The notes below the pieces were generated by a model. It was not told the origin of the DNA. It worked only from the letters and a program-made list of their open reading frames with translations, and made no database searches. DNA of 64,000 nt from the NCBI RefSeq assembly GCF_900115625.1, contig NZ_FOXD01000009.1, positions 1 to 64,000 on the forward strand. The letters run 5' to 3'. The position numbers and the translations under genes are program-made. Below are positions 6,655 to 15,374 of this stretch, piece after piece; position 1 is the first letter of the stretch, and each line of letters begins with the position of its first letter. Source of the stretch: Salibacterium halotolerans (GTDB taxonomy: Bacteria; Bacillota; Bacilli; Bacillales; Marinococcaceae).

Positions 6655-9078
6655 ATGTTAGTTTCCTATCAATGGTTGAAAAATTATGTAGATATAGAAG
6701 ACTTAAGCGCAGAAGACGCTGCGGAGCGGCTGACGCGTGGAGGCGTGGAAGTCGATATGCTTCACAACCGCACCGAAGGAGTAGAACACGTCGTTGTCGG
6801 TTATGTGGAAGAATGCAGCCCGCATCCGGAAGCCGACAAGCTGAGTGTCTGCGTTGTCGATACAAAAAGTGCGAAACGTACCATCGTCTGCGGTGCTTCC
6901 AATATTCGGGCCGGACAGAAGGTAGTTACAGCAGAGCCGGGCGCTGTTCTGCCCGGAGGTATCGAAATTACCACCACCACTCTGCGCGGGCAGGAATCCC
7001 AGGGGATGATCTGTTCTCTTCAGGAGCTGGGTGTGGAGCAGAAACTTGTAGCAAAAGAATATCAGGACGGCATCTATGTCCTGCCGGACGACGCCGAGGT
7101 CGGTGCGGACGCCGTGGCGGAAATCGGTCTGCGTGACACCGTGCTGGAACTGGATTTAACCCCCAACCGTCCCGACTGCCTGAGCATGCTCGGTGTTGCC
7201 TATGAAATGGCAGCACTGCTCGACAGAGACGTTATTCATCCCGACACCGCACATAAAGAAAGCGCAGAACATGCTTCAGACCATGTTTCGGTTCAGGTCG
7301 ATGTACCAAAAGACAATCCTTTCTACGGCGTGAAAGTCGTGAAAAACATTGTAGTCGGTCCATCGCCGCAGTGGATGCAGAACCGGCTCACGGCAGCCGG
7401 AATCCGTCCGATCAGCAACGTGGTGGACATCACAAACTATGTGCTGCTTGAATACGGACAGCCGCTGCACGCTTTTGACCTGGACAGGCTCGGCTCGTCG
7501 GAAATTCTCGTGCGCCGCGCAGGAGAAGGGGAAGAGATGACGACACTCGACGGTGAGACACGAACTCTTTCTTCTGAGCATATGGTCATCACAAACGGGA
7601 AAGAACCTGTCGCTCTTGCCGGCGTCATGGGCGGTGCATCGTCCGAAGTGCAGGATGACACAACGGCGGTTCTGCTTGAAGCGGCTTACTTCCAGCCGGC
7701 CAGAGTCCGAAAAGCCTCGCGCCAGACCGGTATTCGCAGCGAATCAAGCATCCGGTTTGAAAAAGGAATTGATTCCGGACGGGTGGAGGAAGCAGCAGAG
7801 CGGGCGGCCTCGCTGCTTGAGACGTACGCCGGAGGTGAAGTACTTCAGGGCAGTGTGGAAGTGGACCATCGTCCTGCAGAAAACAAAAAGATTGAGACGA
7901 GTGCGGGGCAGTTAAATGGTCTTCTCGGTATGAATCTTTCCGAAGACGACATGTTATCGATATTCCGTCGTCTCCGTCTGCCGGCATCCGCGGAAAAAGG
8001 CGGTATTAAAGTGGAAGTTCCGACGCGCCGGCCGGACCTGGAGCGGGAAGTTGATCTGGCAGAAGAAGCAGCCCGCCTGTACGGGTATGAATACATCCCG
8101 ACCACGCTTCCGTCCGGCGTGACAACACCCGGATTTTTAACAGACCGACAGCGGCGTGAGCGCCATATGCGCCGCTTCCTTGAAAGCGCGGGACTGAACG
8201 AAGCCCTGACGTACACGCTGACGTCCAGAGAACACAGCAGCAGGCTGCAGCTCCATACGCTGCCGGGAAAAGTGGACGTATCGCTGCCAATGAGTGAAGA
8301 ACGGAGCACGATGCGCACGAGCCTTCTTCCTCAGCTTCTCGACACAGTGCAGTACAACCGTAACCGGCAGATCAACGATGCCGCCCTGTTTGAACTGGGA
8401 TCCATTTTCATAGGAGAGCCCGGCGGCACGCTCACAAAACAACCTCAGGAAAAAACAGTTCTTGCCGCGGCTGTTACCGGATGGTGGGACACCCATCTGT
8501 GGCAGGGCGAGAAGAAAAAAGCAGATTTCTTTGTCATAAAAGGTATTCTCGAAGGACTGTTTAATGAACTGGGCGTCGCTTCTGAGGTGGCGTTTGTCCG
8601 GTCTTCTCAAGCGGAACTCCACCCCGGCAGAAGTGCCGACATCTATCTCAACGGTACCTATGCCGGCTTTACCGGGCAGCTTCACCCGTCTGTGGAGAAA
8701 GAATGGGACCTTAAGGAAGCGTACGTATTCCAGCTTGATATGGATCTGATTCTTTCTTATGATGCCGTGTCTGTTTTCTATGAAACAGTGCCGCGTTACC
8801 CTGCAGTAACCCGGGATATTGCGCTGGTCGTTGATAATGACGTTCCGGCCGGAAAAGTGGAACGCGTAATCAGGGAAGCAGGAGGAAGTCTTCTGCATGA
8901 TATATCCCTTTTTGATGTATATCAGGGAGAAAACCTGAGTGCCGGGAAGAAGTCTCTTGCGTTCTCCCTTGTTTATCTCGATCCCGACCGCACGCTGACA
9001 GATGAAGAAGTCAGCAGGGCCCACGATAATGTACTGAAACGACTCGAAGAAGAAGTGAGCGCGGAACTCAGGAAATAA
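6655..9078 (+). CDS. pheT: Phenylalanyl-tRNA synthetase beta subunit
   Basis: This is the structural and editing subunit of PheRS. In order: the N-terminal EMAP/OB tRNA-binding domain with HPEADKLSVC, the B3/B4 editing domain with LDLTPNRPDCLSMLGVAYE and NVVDITNYVLLEYGQPLHAFD, the B5 DNA-binding-like domain, the degenerate catalytic core, and the ferredoxin-fold anticodon-binding domain with FYETVPRYPAVTRDIALVV. The 807 residues match the Bacillus protein. It is translated from an AAGGAGG site after pheS and ends the operon. Confidence 0.97.
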   Translation: MLVSYQWLKNYVDIEDLSAEDAAERLTRGGVEVDMLHNRTEGVEHVVVGYVEECSPHPEADKLSVCVVDTKSAKRTIVCGASNIRAGQKVVTAEPGAVLPGGIEITTTTLRGQESQGMICSLQELGVEQKLVAKEYQDGIYVLPDDAEVGADAVAEIGLRDTVLELDLTPNRPDCLSMLGVAYEMAALLDRDVIHPDTAHKESAEHASDHVSVQVDVPKDNPFYGVKVVKNIVVGPSPQWMQNRLTAAGIRPISNVVDITNYVLLEYGQPLHAFDLDRLGSSEILVRRAGEGEEMTTLDGETRTLSSEHMVITNGKEPVALAGVMGGASSEVQDDTTAVLLEAAYFQPARVRKASRQTGIRSESSIRFEKGIDSGRVEEAAERAASLLETYAGGEVLQGSVEVDHRPAENKKIETSAGQLNGLLGMNLSEDDMLSIFRRLRLPASAEKGGIKVEVPTRRPDLEREVDLAEEAARLYGYEYIPTTLPSGVTTPGFLTDRQRRERHMRRFLESAGLNEALTYTLTSREHSSRLQLHTLPGKVDVSLPMSEERSTMRTSLLPQLLDTVQYNRNRQINDAALFELGSIFIGEPGGTLTKQPQEKTVLAAAVTGWWDTHLWQGEKKKADFFVIKGILEGLFNELGVASEVAFVRSSQAELHPGRSADIYLNGTYAGFTGQLHPSVEKEWDLKEAYVFQLDMDLILSYDAVSVFYETVPRYPAVTRDIALVVDNDVPAGKVERVIREAGGSLLHDISLFDVYQGENLSAGKKSLAFSLVYLDPDRTLTDEEVSRAHDNVLKRLEEEVSAELRK

Positions 9079-9129
9079 ACGAATAAGGTGATGACTTGGC
9101 GAAAAGAGTCTACAAACCTGTATCACATA

Positions 9130-9170
9130 AAGAATGCCGAACGATTTTTTTCAAATCGTTCGGCATTCTT
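9130..9170 (+). terminator. Long palindromic hairpin after pheT
   Basis: A perfect 17-bp stem (9131-9147 with 9153-9169) with a 5-nt loop ends in TTC. The core CCGAACGATT is shared with the palindrome at 40655-40697, which sits in the same place relative to a related repeat. It probably ends the pheST transcript but is also part of the repeat unit. Confidence 0.65.
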
Positions 9171-9179
9171 CATTTCTAA

Positions 9180-9409
9180 GATACACCGCTGCGCCAACAT
9201 ACTTCGCTTTTACTCCAGAGCACAAGGGCGGCATCGATTCACTGGCGCTCATCGTGTCTTCTTTGCACTCCGGAGCACAAGGGCGGCATCGATTCGCTGG
9301 CGCTCATCGTGTCTTCTATGCCGTGGGCACGGCTTGAAAACGAGGAAGTTCGGCTGAGAAAAAGGGGGGACCTTTTCCTAAAGCCGTGCACGTCCTGTGC
9401 CGGGCGTAG
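9180..9409 (+). repeat. Dispersed repeat, copy 1 (with 55-bp internal duplication)
   Basis: This stretch is related, in inverted orientation, to 40398-40640. Shared blocks are CTTCGCTTTTACTCCAGAGC, CACAAGGGCGGCATCGATTC, the GTGGGCACGGCT block, GTTCGGCT and CACGTCCTGTGCC. The block 9213-9267 is repeated at 9268-9322 with few changes. No gene is supported in it. Confidence 0.75.
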
Positions 9410-9625
9410 AAGCCACCACGGCTCGCGGCTGCGGTCCTGCCGGATCAGCTGCTTGTTGAAGCCGACGGACCCCGGCCGTTCCAGGACCCGTTTGCCGGAA
9501 TCGAAACCGCAACTGAGCTGCTCCGCGATGTGATCACGACGCCAGCCGGTATAACGGAGGAAAAGGAAGCAGATCCGGCCGTACGGATACAGAACAATGC
9601 AGGGCGGATGTACGGTGGTTTGTAG
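9410..9625 (+). other. Open stretch without start: possible gene remnant
   Basis: A frame of 71 codons opens after a TAG at 9407 and ends in TAG at 9623. It has a protein-like composition (LLVEADGPRPF, GIETATELL, ending GRMYGGL) but no start codon with a ribosome-binding site and no family I recognise. It lies where B. subtilis has rnhC, but I see no RNase HIII motif in it. Confidence 0.25.
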
Positions 9626-9698
9626 AGAATGAAGGCGTTTGTTTGTTTCGTTCAAGTTGGGTGGAACGCAGATGGACGGACGTTCGTTGGGAATGGGT

Positions 9699-9986
9699 CA
9701 TAAGGCACTTTAGGGGATTCAGCGCCCCCTCAAACGTCGTCATGAACGAATCCAGGTTGCGTTCAGCCGGGAAACGAACGGGTTGACGCAACAAAGAGCC
9801 CGCGTCGCTGCATGAAAAGGGAGAGGAATAGTCCATAAAGCACTTTAGGGGGTTCAGTGCCCCCTCAAACGTCGTTAGGCATGACGCATGAGGCACTTTA
9901 GAGGGAGCGGTGCACCCTTAAACGTCATCATGAATGATTCATAAAGCACTTTAGAGTGTTTGGTGCGCCCTTTAAACGTCATTAGC
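9699..9986. repeat. Four copies of a ~48-bp hairpin repeat (CACTTTAG...CCCTCAAACGTC)
   Basis: Copies start at 9699, 9834, 9887 and 9940; the last three form a tandem with a 53-bp period. Each reads roughly CATAArGCACTTTAG, a short variable centre, GCCCCCTCAAACGTC, and the two sides of each copy are imperfect inverted repeats. On the minus strand they encode recurring TTFEGALNPLKC peptides, but no gene start supports translation. Confidence 0.7.
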
Positions 9987-10229
9987 CTGTGGAAGTACGT
10001 CACGTGCGGGCGCCGACCTGATCTGCATCCTGCGGGGCACCCGTGACTCGTGCTTTTCTCAGCAGGAGCCGAAGCATTTTGGCTCCACTGCTATGCGGCT
10101 CTTGAACAACGCCGCAGAACATTTGTGTTTTCGTGCGCCTATTTTATTTTTGTCCCAGACTCTTTATTCTTTTGTCTGCACGTCTGTTTTACGCTCTTTA
10201 AACCTTTGTAAAATCCGGCAGCAGCCTAT
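9987..10229. other. Gene-free stretch with further repeat fragments
   Basis: I see no gene between the repeats and zapA. Segments such as GCAGGAGCCGAAGCATTTTGG and TGTCCCAGACTCT resemble pieces of the dispersed element at 40.4-40.7 kb, which carries the same TGTCCCAGACTCT block. The entire interval from 9079 to 10343 therefore consists of hairpins and repeats. Confidence 0.5.
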
Positions 10230-10260
10230 TTGTTTTTTCGCCTGCCTGAGCGGGTATAAT
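10230..10260 (+). promoter_or_regulatory. Possible promoter of zapA-cvpA
   Basis: A perfect TATAAT lies at 10255-10260. The best -35 candidate TTGTTT (10230-10235) is 19 nt away, so recognition rests mainly on the -10 box. Confidence 0.45.
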
Positions 10261-10343
10261 ACCAAGGAAAAAACATTTCCATTCAGAAATGATTCTGTTA
10301 TTATTATGTGTAGGTATTTTGCTGACGACAGGAGGTTTTACCC

Positions 10344-10607
10344 GTGGATGACGGGAACGATAAGCAGCGCACGACAGTCACCATATTCGGGCAGCCGTAC
10401 TCGATTGTCGGAGACGAACCTCCCGAACATGTCATGCAGGTGGCAGAGCACCTGGATCAGAAAATGCGTGAATTCAAGGAGCACAATCCTTATTTGGATA
10501 CGACGAAACTCGCTGTGTTAACAGCGCTCAATATAACGGACGATTACATCAAGCTGAAACAGTCGGTCGAAACCGGCGGGCGAAATGAGAGAGAAGAGGA
10601 ACGGTAA
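10344..10607 (+). CDS. zapA: Cell division protein ZapA
   Basis: ZapA cross-links FtsZ filaments and helps the Z-ring form. The 87-residue protein has the N-terminal beta motif TTVTIFGQPYSIVG, the helix with MREFKEHNPYLDTTKLAVLTALNITDDY, and a charged coiled-coil tail. The start is GTG at 10344, with AGGAGG 7-8 nt upstream. cvpA follows 3 nt after its stop, as in B. subtilis (yshA-yshB). Confidence 0.92.
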   Translation: MDDGNDKQRTTVTIFGQPYSIVGDEPPEHVMQVAEHLDQKMREFKEHNPYLDTTKLAVLTALNITDDYIKLKQSVETGGRNEREEER

Positions 10608-10610
10608 TTC

Positions 10611-11153
10611 ATGCTGAGTCTTTTGATACTCCTGATACTGGTTATCAGTTTTTTTGTTGGGCTTCGGAGAGGTTTTATATTACAGACGATACATTTAGTC
10701 AGCTTTTTTATAGCACTGTTTGTTGCTTTTACGTTTTATCATGAGCTGTCCGAGTATTTACGGTTATGGCTCCCTCACCCTGAGATTTCCACCGACGGAG
10801 ACAGTATTGTCCAAATGATGGTCACTTCGTTTGATCTTGAGGCCGTCTATTACAACGGTATTGCGTTTATCCTGATTTTCTTTGCGGTGAAAATTATTCT
10901 CCAGATTATAGGGTCCATGCTTGATTTTGTTTCCAGACTGCCGGTCCTCCGCATGGTGAACCGGTGGCTCGGCGGCGTCCTGTGCTTTGTCGAAACGTAT
11001 CTGTTGATGTTTATTCTGCTGATGACTGCAGCACTGATGCCTATAGAAATGGTGCAGCAGACCATTGACCAATCCACTATGGCTGACATGATGATAAACC
11101 ATACTCCTTTTTTGTCCGACTGGCTGAAAGGCCTTTGGATGGAAGAGGTTTAA
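10611..11153 (+). CDS. yshB: CvpA family membrane protein (YshB)
   Basis: The 180-residue protein has four hydrophobic segments (about residues 2-20, 24-42, 78-103 and 117-142) and the CvpA opening LILLILVISFFVGLRRGFI. CvpA proteins are needed for colicin V production in E. coli and affect envelope function in other bacteria; no biochemical activity is established. It is tightly coupled to zapA. Confidence 0.85.
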   Translation: MLSLLILLILVISFFVGLRRGFILQTIHLVSFFIALFVAFTFYHELSEYLRLWLPHPEISTDGDSIVQMMVTSFDLEAVYYNGIAFILIFFAVKIILQIIGSMLDFVSRLPVLRMVNRWLGGVLCFVETYLLMFILLMTAALMPIEMVQQTIDQSTMADMMINHTPFLSDWLKGLWMEEV

Positions 11154-11155
11154 GA

Positions 11156-11186
11156 AAAAAACTTCTCTATCAGCGGGAAGTTTTTT
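11156..11186 (+). terminator. Terminator after yshB
   Basis: A 10-bp stem AAAAAACTTC / GAAGTTTTTT around an 11-nt loop starts two bases after the stop. It is A/T-rich and may work in both directions; it lies just before the polX ribosome-binding site. Confidence 0.6.
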
Positions 11187-11214
11187 CGTACGTTGGAGAA
11201 GGGAGGAACCCGGA

Positions 11215-12942
11215 ATGAACAAAAAAGAGGTGATCCAGGCGCTGGAAACCATTGCGGTTTATATGGAGATAAAGGGAGAGAATACGTTTAAAACCTCGGC
11301 TTACCGAAAAGCCGCCCAGGCGCTTGAACAGGATGAACGGTCTCTCGCCGAAATCGAGAACCCTGCTTCGCTCAGCGGTATCGGCAAAGGAACCGCCGCT
11401 GTCATCCAGGAACTCCGGGATACAGGTCAGGCCGGGGTGCTGGAAACGCTGAAAGCAGACATTCCCGAAGGGTTGATCCCGCTGCTTGACCTTCAGGGAC
11501 TGGGTGGAAGAAAAGTGGCTAAATTGTATCAGGAGCTGCAGATTACAGATGCCGCTTCGCTGAAACAGGCCTGTGAATCCGGACACGTCCGGGAGCTTTC
11601 CGGGTTCGGCGCGAAAACAGAAGAAAAAATACTCGCAGCACTCGAAGATGCAGGAAGCCGTCCGGAACGGCTCCCGGTCGCTTTTATGCTTGAAACAGCG
11701 GAAATGCTGGAAGAAGCAATAAGAGGACTTACAGGCATCAAACGGTGGGCCAGGGCAGGAAGCCTCCGCAGGATGGAGGAAACCGTCAAAGATCTCGACT
11801 ATATTCTCTCGGTTGAAAACACGGATGCTGTCCGAACGGAGCTGCAGGAACTGCCGCATGTATCGGCAGTGATCGCTGACGGGGCGTCCAAAGTATCGCT
11901 CGAGCTTGCTCTTTCCTATCCGGTTCAGGTGGATTTCCGTTTAACAGATGACGACGCCTTTGCGACGACACTCCACCATTTCACGGGATCTAAAGATCAC
12001 AATGTGCAGATACGCCAGATTGCAAAAAGCCGGGGGGAACGTGTGAGTGAATACGGCATTGAAAACCTGGAGAGCAAAGAGGTAACTTCTTTTTCTTCCG
12101 AGGAAGCTTTTTTTCACTATCTTGGTCTCTATTATATACCTCCGGAAGCGCGGCGCGGTGCAGATGAAACGATAACATACCAACAACCGTATGAAACGGT
12201 GGAACGAAGCGATATTAAAGGGGATCTTCACATGCACACAACGTGGAGTGATGGTGCCCTGTCGGTGGAAGAGATGGCCGAAGAAGTACGGAGCCGTGGT
12301 CACGAGTGGATGGCGGTAACGGATCATTCCAAATTTCTGCAGGTGGCGCACGGCCTGGATGAAGAACGTATTCTCCGGCAAATAGAAGAAATTCGGCGTG
12401 TCAATGAAAAATATGATGACTTCACGGTGCTTGCCGGCATTGAAATGGACATCCGTCCGGATGGAACCCTGGACATTGAAGATGAAGTGCTGTCGCAGCT
12501 TGACGTGGTGATTGCCTCGATTCACTCTTCTTTCTCCCAAAGCCGGGAAGACATTATGATGCGGCTTGATGCTGCGCTGCAGCACCCATCGGTAAATATT
12601 ATCGCTCATCCTACCGGCCGTTTGATCGGGCGGAGAGAGGGTTATGACGCTGACGTGCAGACACTGCTTGAGAAGGCGGCAGAAACTGGTACGGCACTGG
12701 AACTCAATGCCAACCCCAACCGTCTTGATTTATCCGCGGCATGGCTGCGTAAAGCAGTGGAAACCAACACGGTGATTTCGATCAACACCGATGCCCATAC
12801 ACCAAAAATGCTGGATCATATGGAAATTGGAACCGCGTCCGCCAAGAAAGCACTGCTGCAGAAAGAACAAATACTGAATACAAGAAATATAGATGACCTG
12901 CGCGCTTTCCTGGAGGGAAAAAAGGAACGCACAGAACGCTGA
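11215..12942 (+). CDS. polX: Family X DNA polymerase/3'-5' exonuclease PolX
   Basis: A repair polymerase acting on short gaps (base excision repair). In order: an N-terminal 8-kDa-like domain with helix-hairpin-helix motifs (LSGIGKGTAAVI, LQGLGGRKVAKL, LSGFGAKTEEKI), the polymerase core with GSLRRMEETVKDLDYI (two catalytic Asp) and PVQVDFRL (third Asp), and a C-terminal PHP nuclease domain with GDLHMHTTWSDG, AVTDHS and HPTGRLIGRREGYD. The length of 575 residues agrees with B. subtilis PolX (YshC). GGGAGG precedes the ATG, and mutS2 follows. Confidence 0.95.
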   Translation: MNKKEVIQALETIAVYMEIKGENTFKTSAYRKAAQALEQDERSLAEIENPASLSGIGKGTAAVIQELRDTGQAGVLETLKADIPEGLIPLLDLQGLGGRKVAKLYQELQITDAASLKQACESGHVRELSGFGAKTEEKILAALEDAGSRPERLPVAFMLETAEMLEEAIRGLTGIKRWARAGSLRRMEETVKDLDYILSVENTDAVRTELQELPHVSAVIADGASKVSLELALSYPVQVDFRLTDDDAFATTLHHFTGSKDHNVQIRQIAKSRGERVSEYGIENLESKEVTSFSSEEAFFHYLGLYYIPPEARRGADETITYQQPYETVERSDIKGDLHMHTTWSDGALSVEEMAEEVRSRGHEWMAVTDHSKFLQVAHGLDEERILRQIEEIRRVNEKYDDFTVLAGIEMDIRPDGTLDIEDEVLSQLDVVIASIHSSFSQSREDIMMRLDAALQHPSVNIIAHPTGRLIGRREGYDADVQTLLEKAAETGTALELNANPNRLDLSAAWLRKAVETNTVISINTDAHTPKMLDHMEIGTASAKKALLQKEQILNTRNIDDLRAFLEGKKERTER

Positions 12943-12983
12943 AACCTGCTTCAAGACAGCTTGTGTTGAAAGGATGACCGGGC

Positions 12984-15341
12984 ATGAACGAACGCGTACG
13001 CCGCGTACTGGAATATGACAAGATGAAAGAACAGCTGAAAAACCATGCTGCGTCCACACTGGGACGAAAGAAAGTGGATGCACTCAAGCCCTTTTCCGAA
13101 CTTGAAAAAGCCGAAGAAGCACTGAGACGAACGGAAGAAGGAGCAAAAGTGCTGCGCTTGAGAGGACAGGCTCCGCTTGGGGGGATTACAGACATACACG
13201 CTCATCTAAAACGGGCCGAGATCGGTGGAACGCTGAATGCTGGAGAACTGCTCGAGACCGCCGATACGATTTATGGAGGGCGGCGCATTAAGAAGTTTAT
13301 CGAAACCATGGTGGAAGAAGATATCGAACTGCCGCTTCTTGCCGGACTGGCTGCCCCGATCGCCCCGCTTTCCGACCTGGAGCGTGAAATTAAACAGTCC
13401 ATTGATGATCACGGGGAGGTGCTGGATGGAGCCACACCCGCCCTGCGCAGTATCCGTCAGAAAATACGGGGGCTGGAAGCTGATATTCGTTCCAAACTGG
13501 AGCAGATGATCCGCTCCTCCGCGCAGCAGAAAAAACTGTCGGATGCGATTGTCACGATCCGCAATGACCGTTACGTTGTTCCGGTCAAACAGGAATACCG
13601 TTCTTCATTCGGCGGCATTGTTCATGACCAATCATCTTCGGGGGCAACGCTTTTCATCGAGCCGCAGTCCGTGGTCACGATGAATAACCAGCTGAATGAA
13701 GCGCGCGTGCAGGAACGCCAGGAAATTGAACGTATACTAAAGGAGCTCTCGGAACGGGTGCAGGGAGCAGCGGGTCAGCTTCTTGAAAATCTGGACTACC
13801 TTGCCGAACTTGATTTTCTTTTTACAAAAGCTCATTACGCGAATGAGCTGAAAGCATCCCGGCCGCATTTAAACGACAGCCGGCGCCTGCGCTTCAAAGA
13901 AGCGAAACACCCTCTTCTGGACGGTGATGAAGTGGTGCCGATCGATGTGGAGCTTGGAACGACATTTTCCTCGCTCGTCATTACCGGACCGAACACCGGC
14001 GGAAAAACAGTAACACTGAAAACGGTCGGACTCCTCACCCTGATGGCGCAGTCCGGGCTCTATCTGCCGGTGGAGGAAGAATCAGAAGCAGCTGTGTTTT
14101 CCAATGTATATGCTGATATCGGGGATGAACAGTCGATTGAGCAGAGTTTAAGTACTTTTTCCTCCCACATGACCAACATTGTTGATATTCTTGATCACGT
14201 GGATGAGAAGAGTCTGGTGCTGTTCGATGAAATCGGTGCCGGCACGGATCCTACCGAAGGTGCCGCTCTTGCCGTCTCCATTCTCGATTACGTGTACGCA
14301 AGTGGTGCCAGATTGGTGGCAACCACCCACTTCAGCGAACTCAAGGGCTATGCCTACAACCGGGAAGGTGTTATGAACGCAAGTGTCGAATTTGACGTAG
14401 AGACTCTGAGTCCGACGTACCGGCTTCTCATCGGCATCCCGGGGCGGAGTAATGCTTTTGCCATTTCGCGCAGACTGGGTCTTGGCGAAAACATTATTGA
14501 GGCGGCGGAGTCGGAGGTTCACGCTGATACCCGCCAGGTCGAAAATATGATTACGTCGCTTGAAGAGAAGAAACAGACAGCTGAAGAAGAGCTCGAGGAA
14601 GCAAGGAAGACACGCCAGGAAGCAGAGCAGCTGCACCAGGAACTGCAGCAGAATCTTCAGGAAATGGACCACAAAAAACAGGACGTTATTTCGTCCGCCG
14701 AAAACAAAGCACAAAAAGAGCTCGAGAAAGCCCGTGAACAGGCTGATGAAATCATTCAAGATCTCCGGCAGCTTCAAAAAGAAGGCCATCAGGTAAAAGA
14801 ACACGAGCTCATTGATGCAAGAAAACGGATGGATCAGGCAGCGCCGGACTTAAACAAGCGGCAGCAGCAGATCAAAAAGCAGGCGGATAAACAAAGAACA
14901 TTTGAACCCGGCGATGAAGTGAAAGTACTCAGTTTCAACCAGCAGGGACAGGTTCTTGAGAAAAAAGACGAAAAAGAATACCAGGTACAGCTTGGGATTA
15001 TGAAAGTGAACGTTAAAGCGGACGATATGGAGAAAATCAAGCAGGAGCCGGTCCGACAGCCTTCCCGCCCCGTAACGAAAGTGTCGGCGGATAATTCCGT
15101 GAAACCAGAACTTGATCTTCGCGGAGTGCGGTATGAAGACGCGATGCAGAAAGTCGAAAAATATCTCGACGAAGCTGTACTCGCCGGCTACCCGCAGGTC
15201 CATATTATCCACGGCAAAGGAACCGGAGCTCTCCGCAGGGGTGTTAAAGAACTGCTGAAAAAACACCCCAGCGTCGCAGAGGCCAGAGACGGCGGAATGA
15301 ATGAGGGCGGAATCGGTAATACCGTTGCCCGTTTGAAATAA
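12984..15341 (+). CDS. mutS2: Endonuclease MutS2
   Basis: MutS2 proteins bind branched DNA and, in Bacillus, collided ribosomes, and can suppress recombination or split stalled ribosomes. The MutS core/clamp and ATPase domain show Walker A GPNTGGKTVTL and Walker B SLVLFDEIGAGTDP. A long coiled coil (about residues 510-620) leads to a KOW-like region and the C-terminal Smr nuclease domain with LDLRGVRYEDAM and IHGKGTGALRRGV. There is no N-terminal mismatch-recognition domain, which is typical for MutS2. The length is 785 residues. Confidence 0.95.
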   Translation: MNERVRRVLEYDKMKEQLKNHAASTLGRKKVDALKPFSELEKAEEALRRTEEGAKVLRLRGQAPLGGITDIHAHLKRAEIGGTLNAGELLETADTIYGGRRIKKFIETMVEEDIELPLLAGLAAPIAPLSDLEREIKQSIDDHGEVLDGATPALRSIRQKIRGLEADIRSKLEQMIRSSAQQKKLSDAIVTIRNDRYVVPVKQEYRSSFGGIVHDQSSSGATLFIEPQSVVTMNNQLNEARVQERQEIERILKELSERVQGAAGQLLENLDYLAELDFLFTKAHYANELKASRPHLNDSRRLRFKEAKHPLLDGDEVVPIDVELGTTFSSLVITGPNTGGKTVTLKTVGLLTLMAQSGLYLPVEEESEAAVFSNVYADIGDEQSIEQSLSTFSSHMTNIVDILDHVDEKSLVLFDEIGAGTDPTEGAALAVSILDYVYASGARLVATTHFSELKGYAYNREGVMNASVEFDVETLSPTYRLLIGIPGRSNAFAISRRLGLGENIIEAAESEVHADTRQVENMITSLEEKKQTAEEELEEARKTRQEAEQLHQELQQNLQEMDHKKQDVISSAENKAQKELEKAREQADEIIQDLRQLQKEGHQVKEHELIDARKRMDQAAPDLNKRQQQIKKQADKQRTFEPGDEVKVLSFNQQGQVLEKKDEKEYQVQLGIMKVNVKADDMEKIKQEPVRQPSRPVTKVSADNSVKPELDLRGVRYEDAMQKVEKYLDEAVLAGYPQVHIIHGKGTGALRRGVKELLKKHPSVAEARDGGMNEGGIGNTVARLK

Positions 15342-15374
15342 CCAGGAAAAGGTTTCATAAGAGAGGCGGACGAT

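Noticed and set aside
9534-9896. Minus-strand frame with recurring TTFEGALNPLKC
   Set aside because: The recurring peptide is the translation of the 48-bp repeats; there is no start signal and the copies have irregular spacing.
9699-9986. Possible CRISPR array
   Set aside because: Repeat halves are imperfect and degenerate, there are only four copies, the variable part lies inside each unit, and no cas genes are near.
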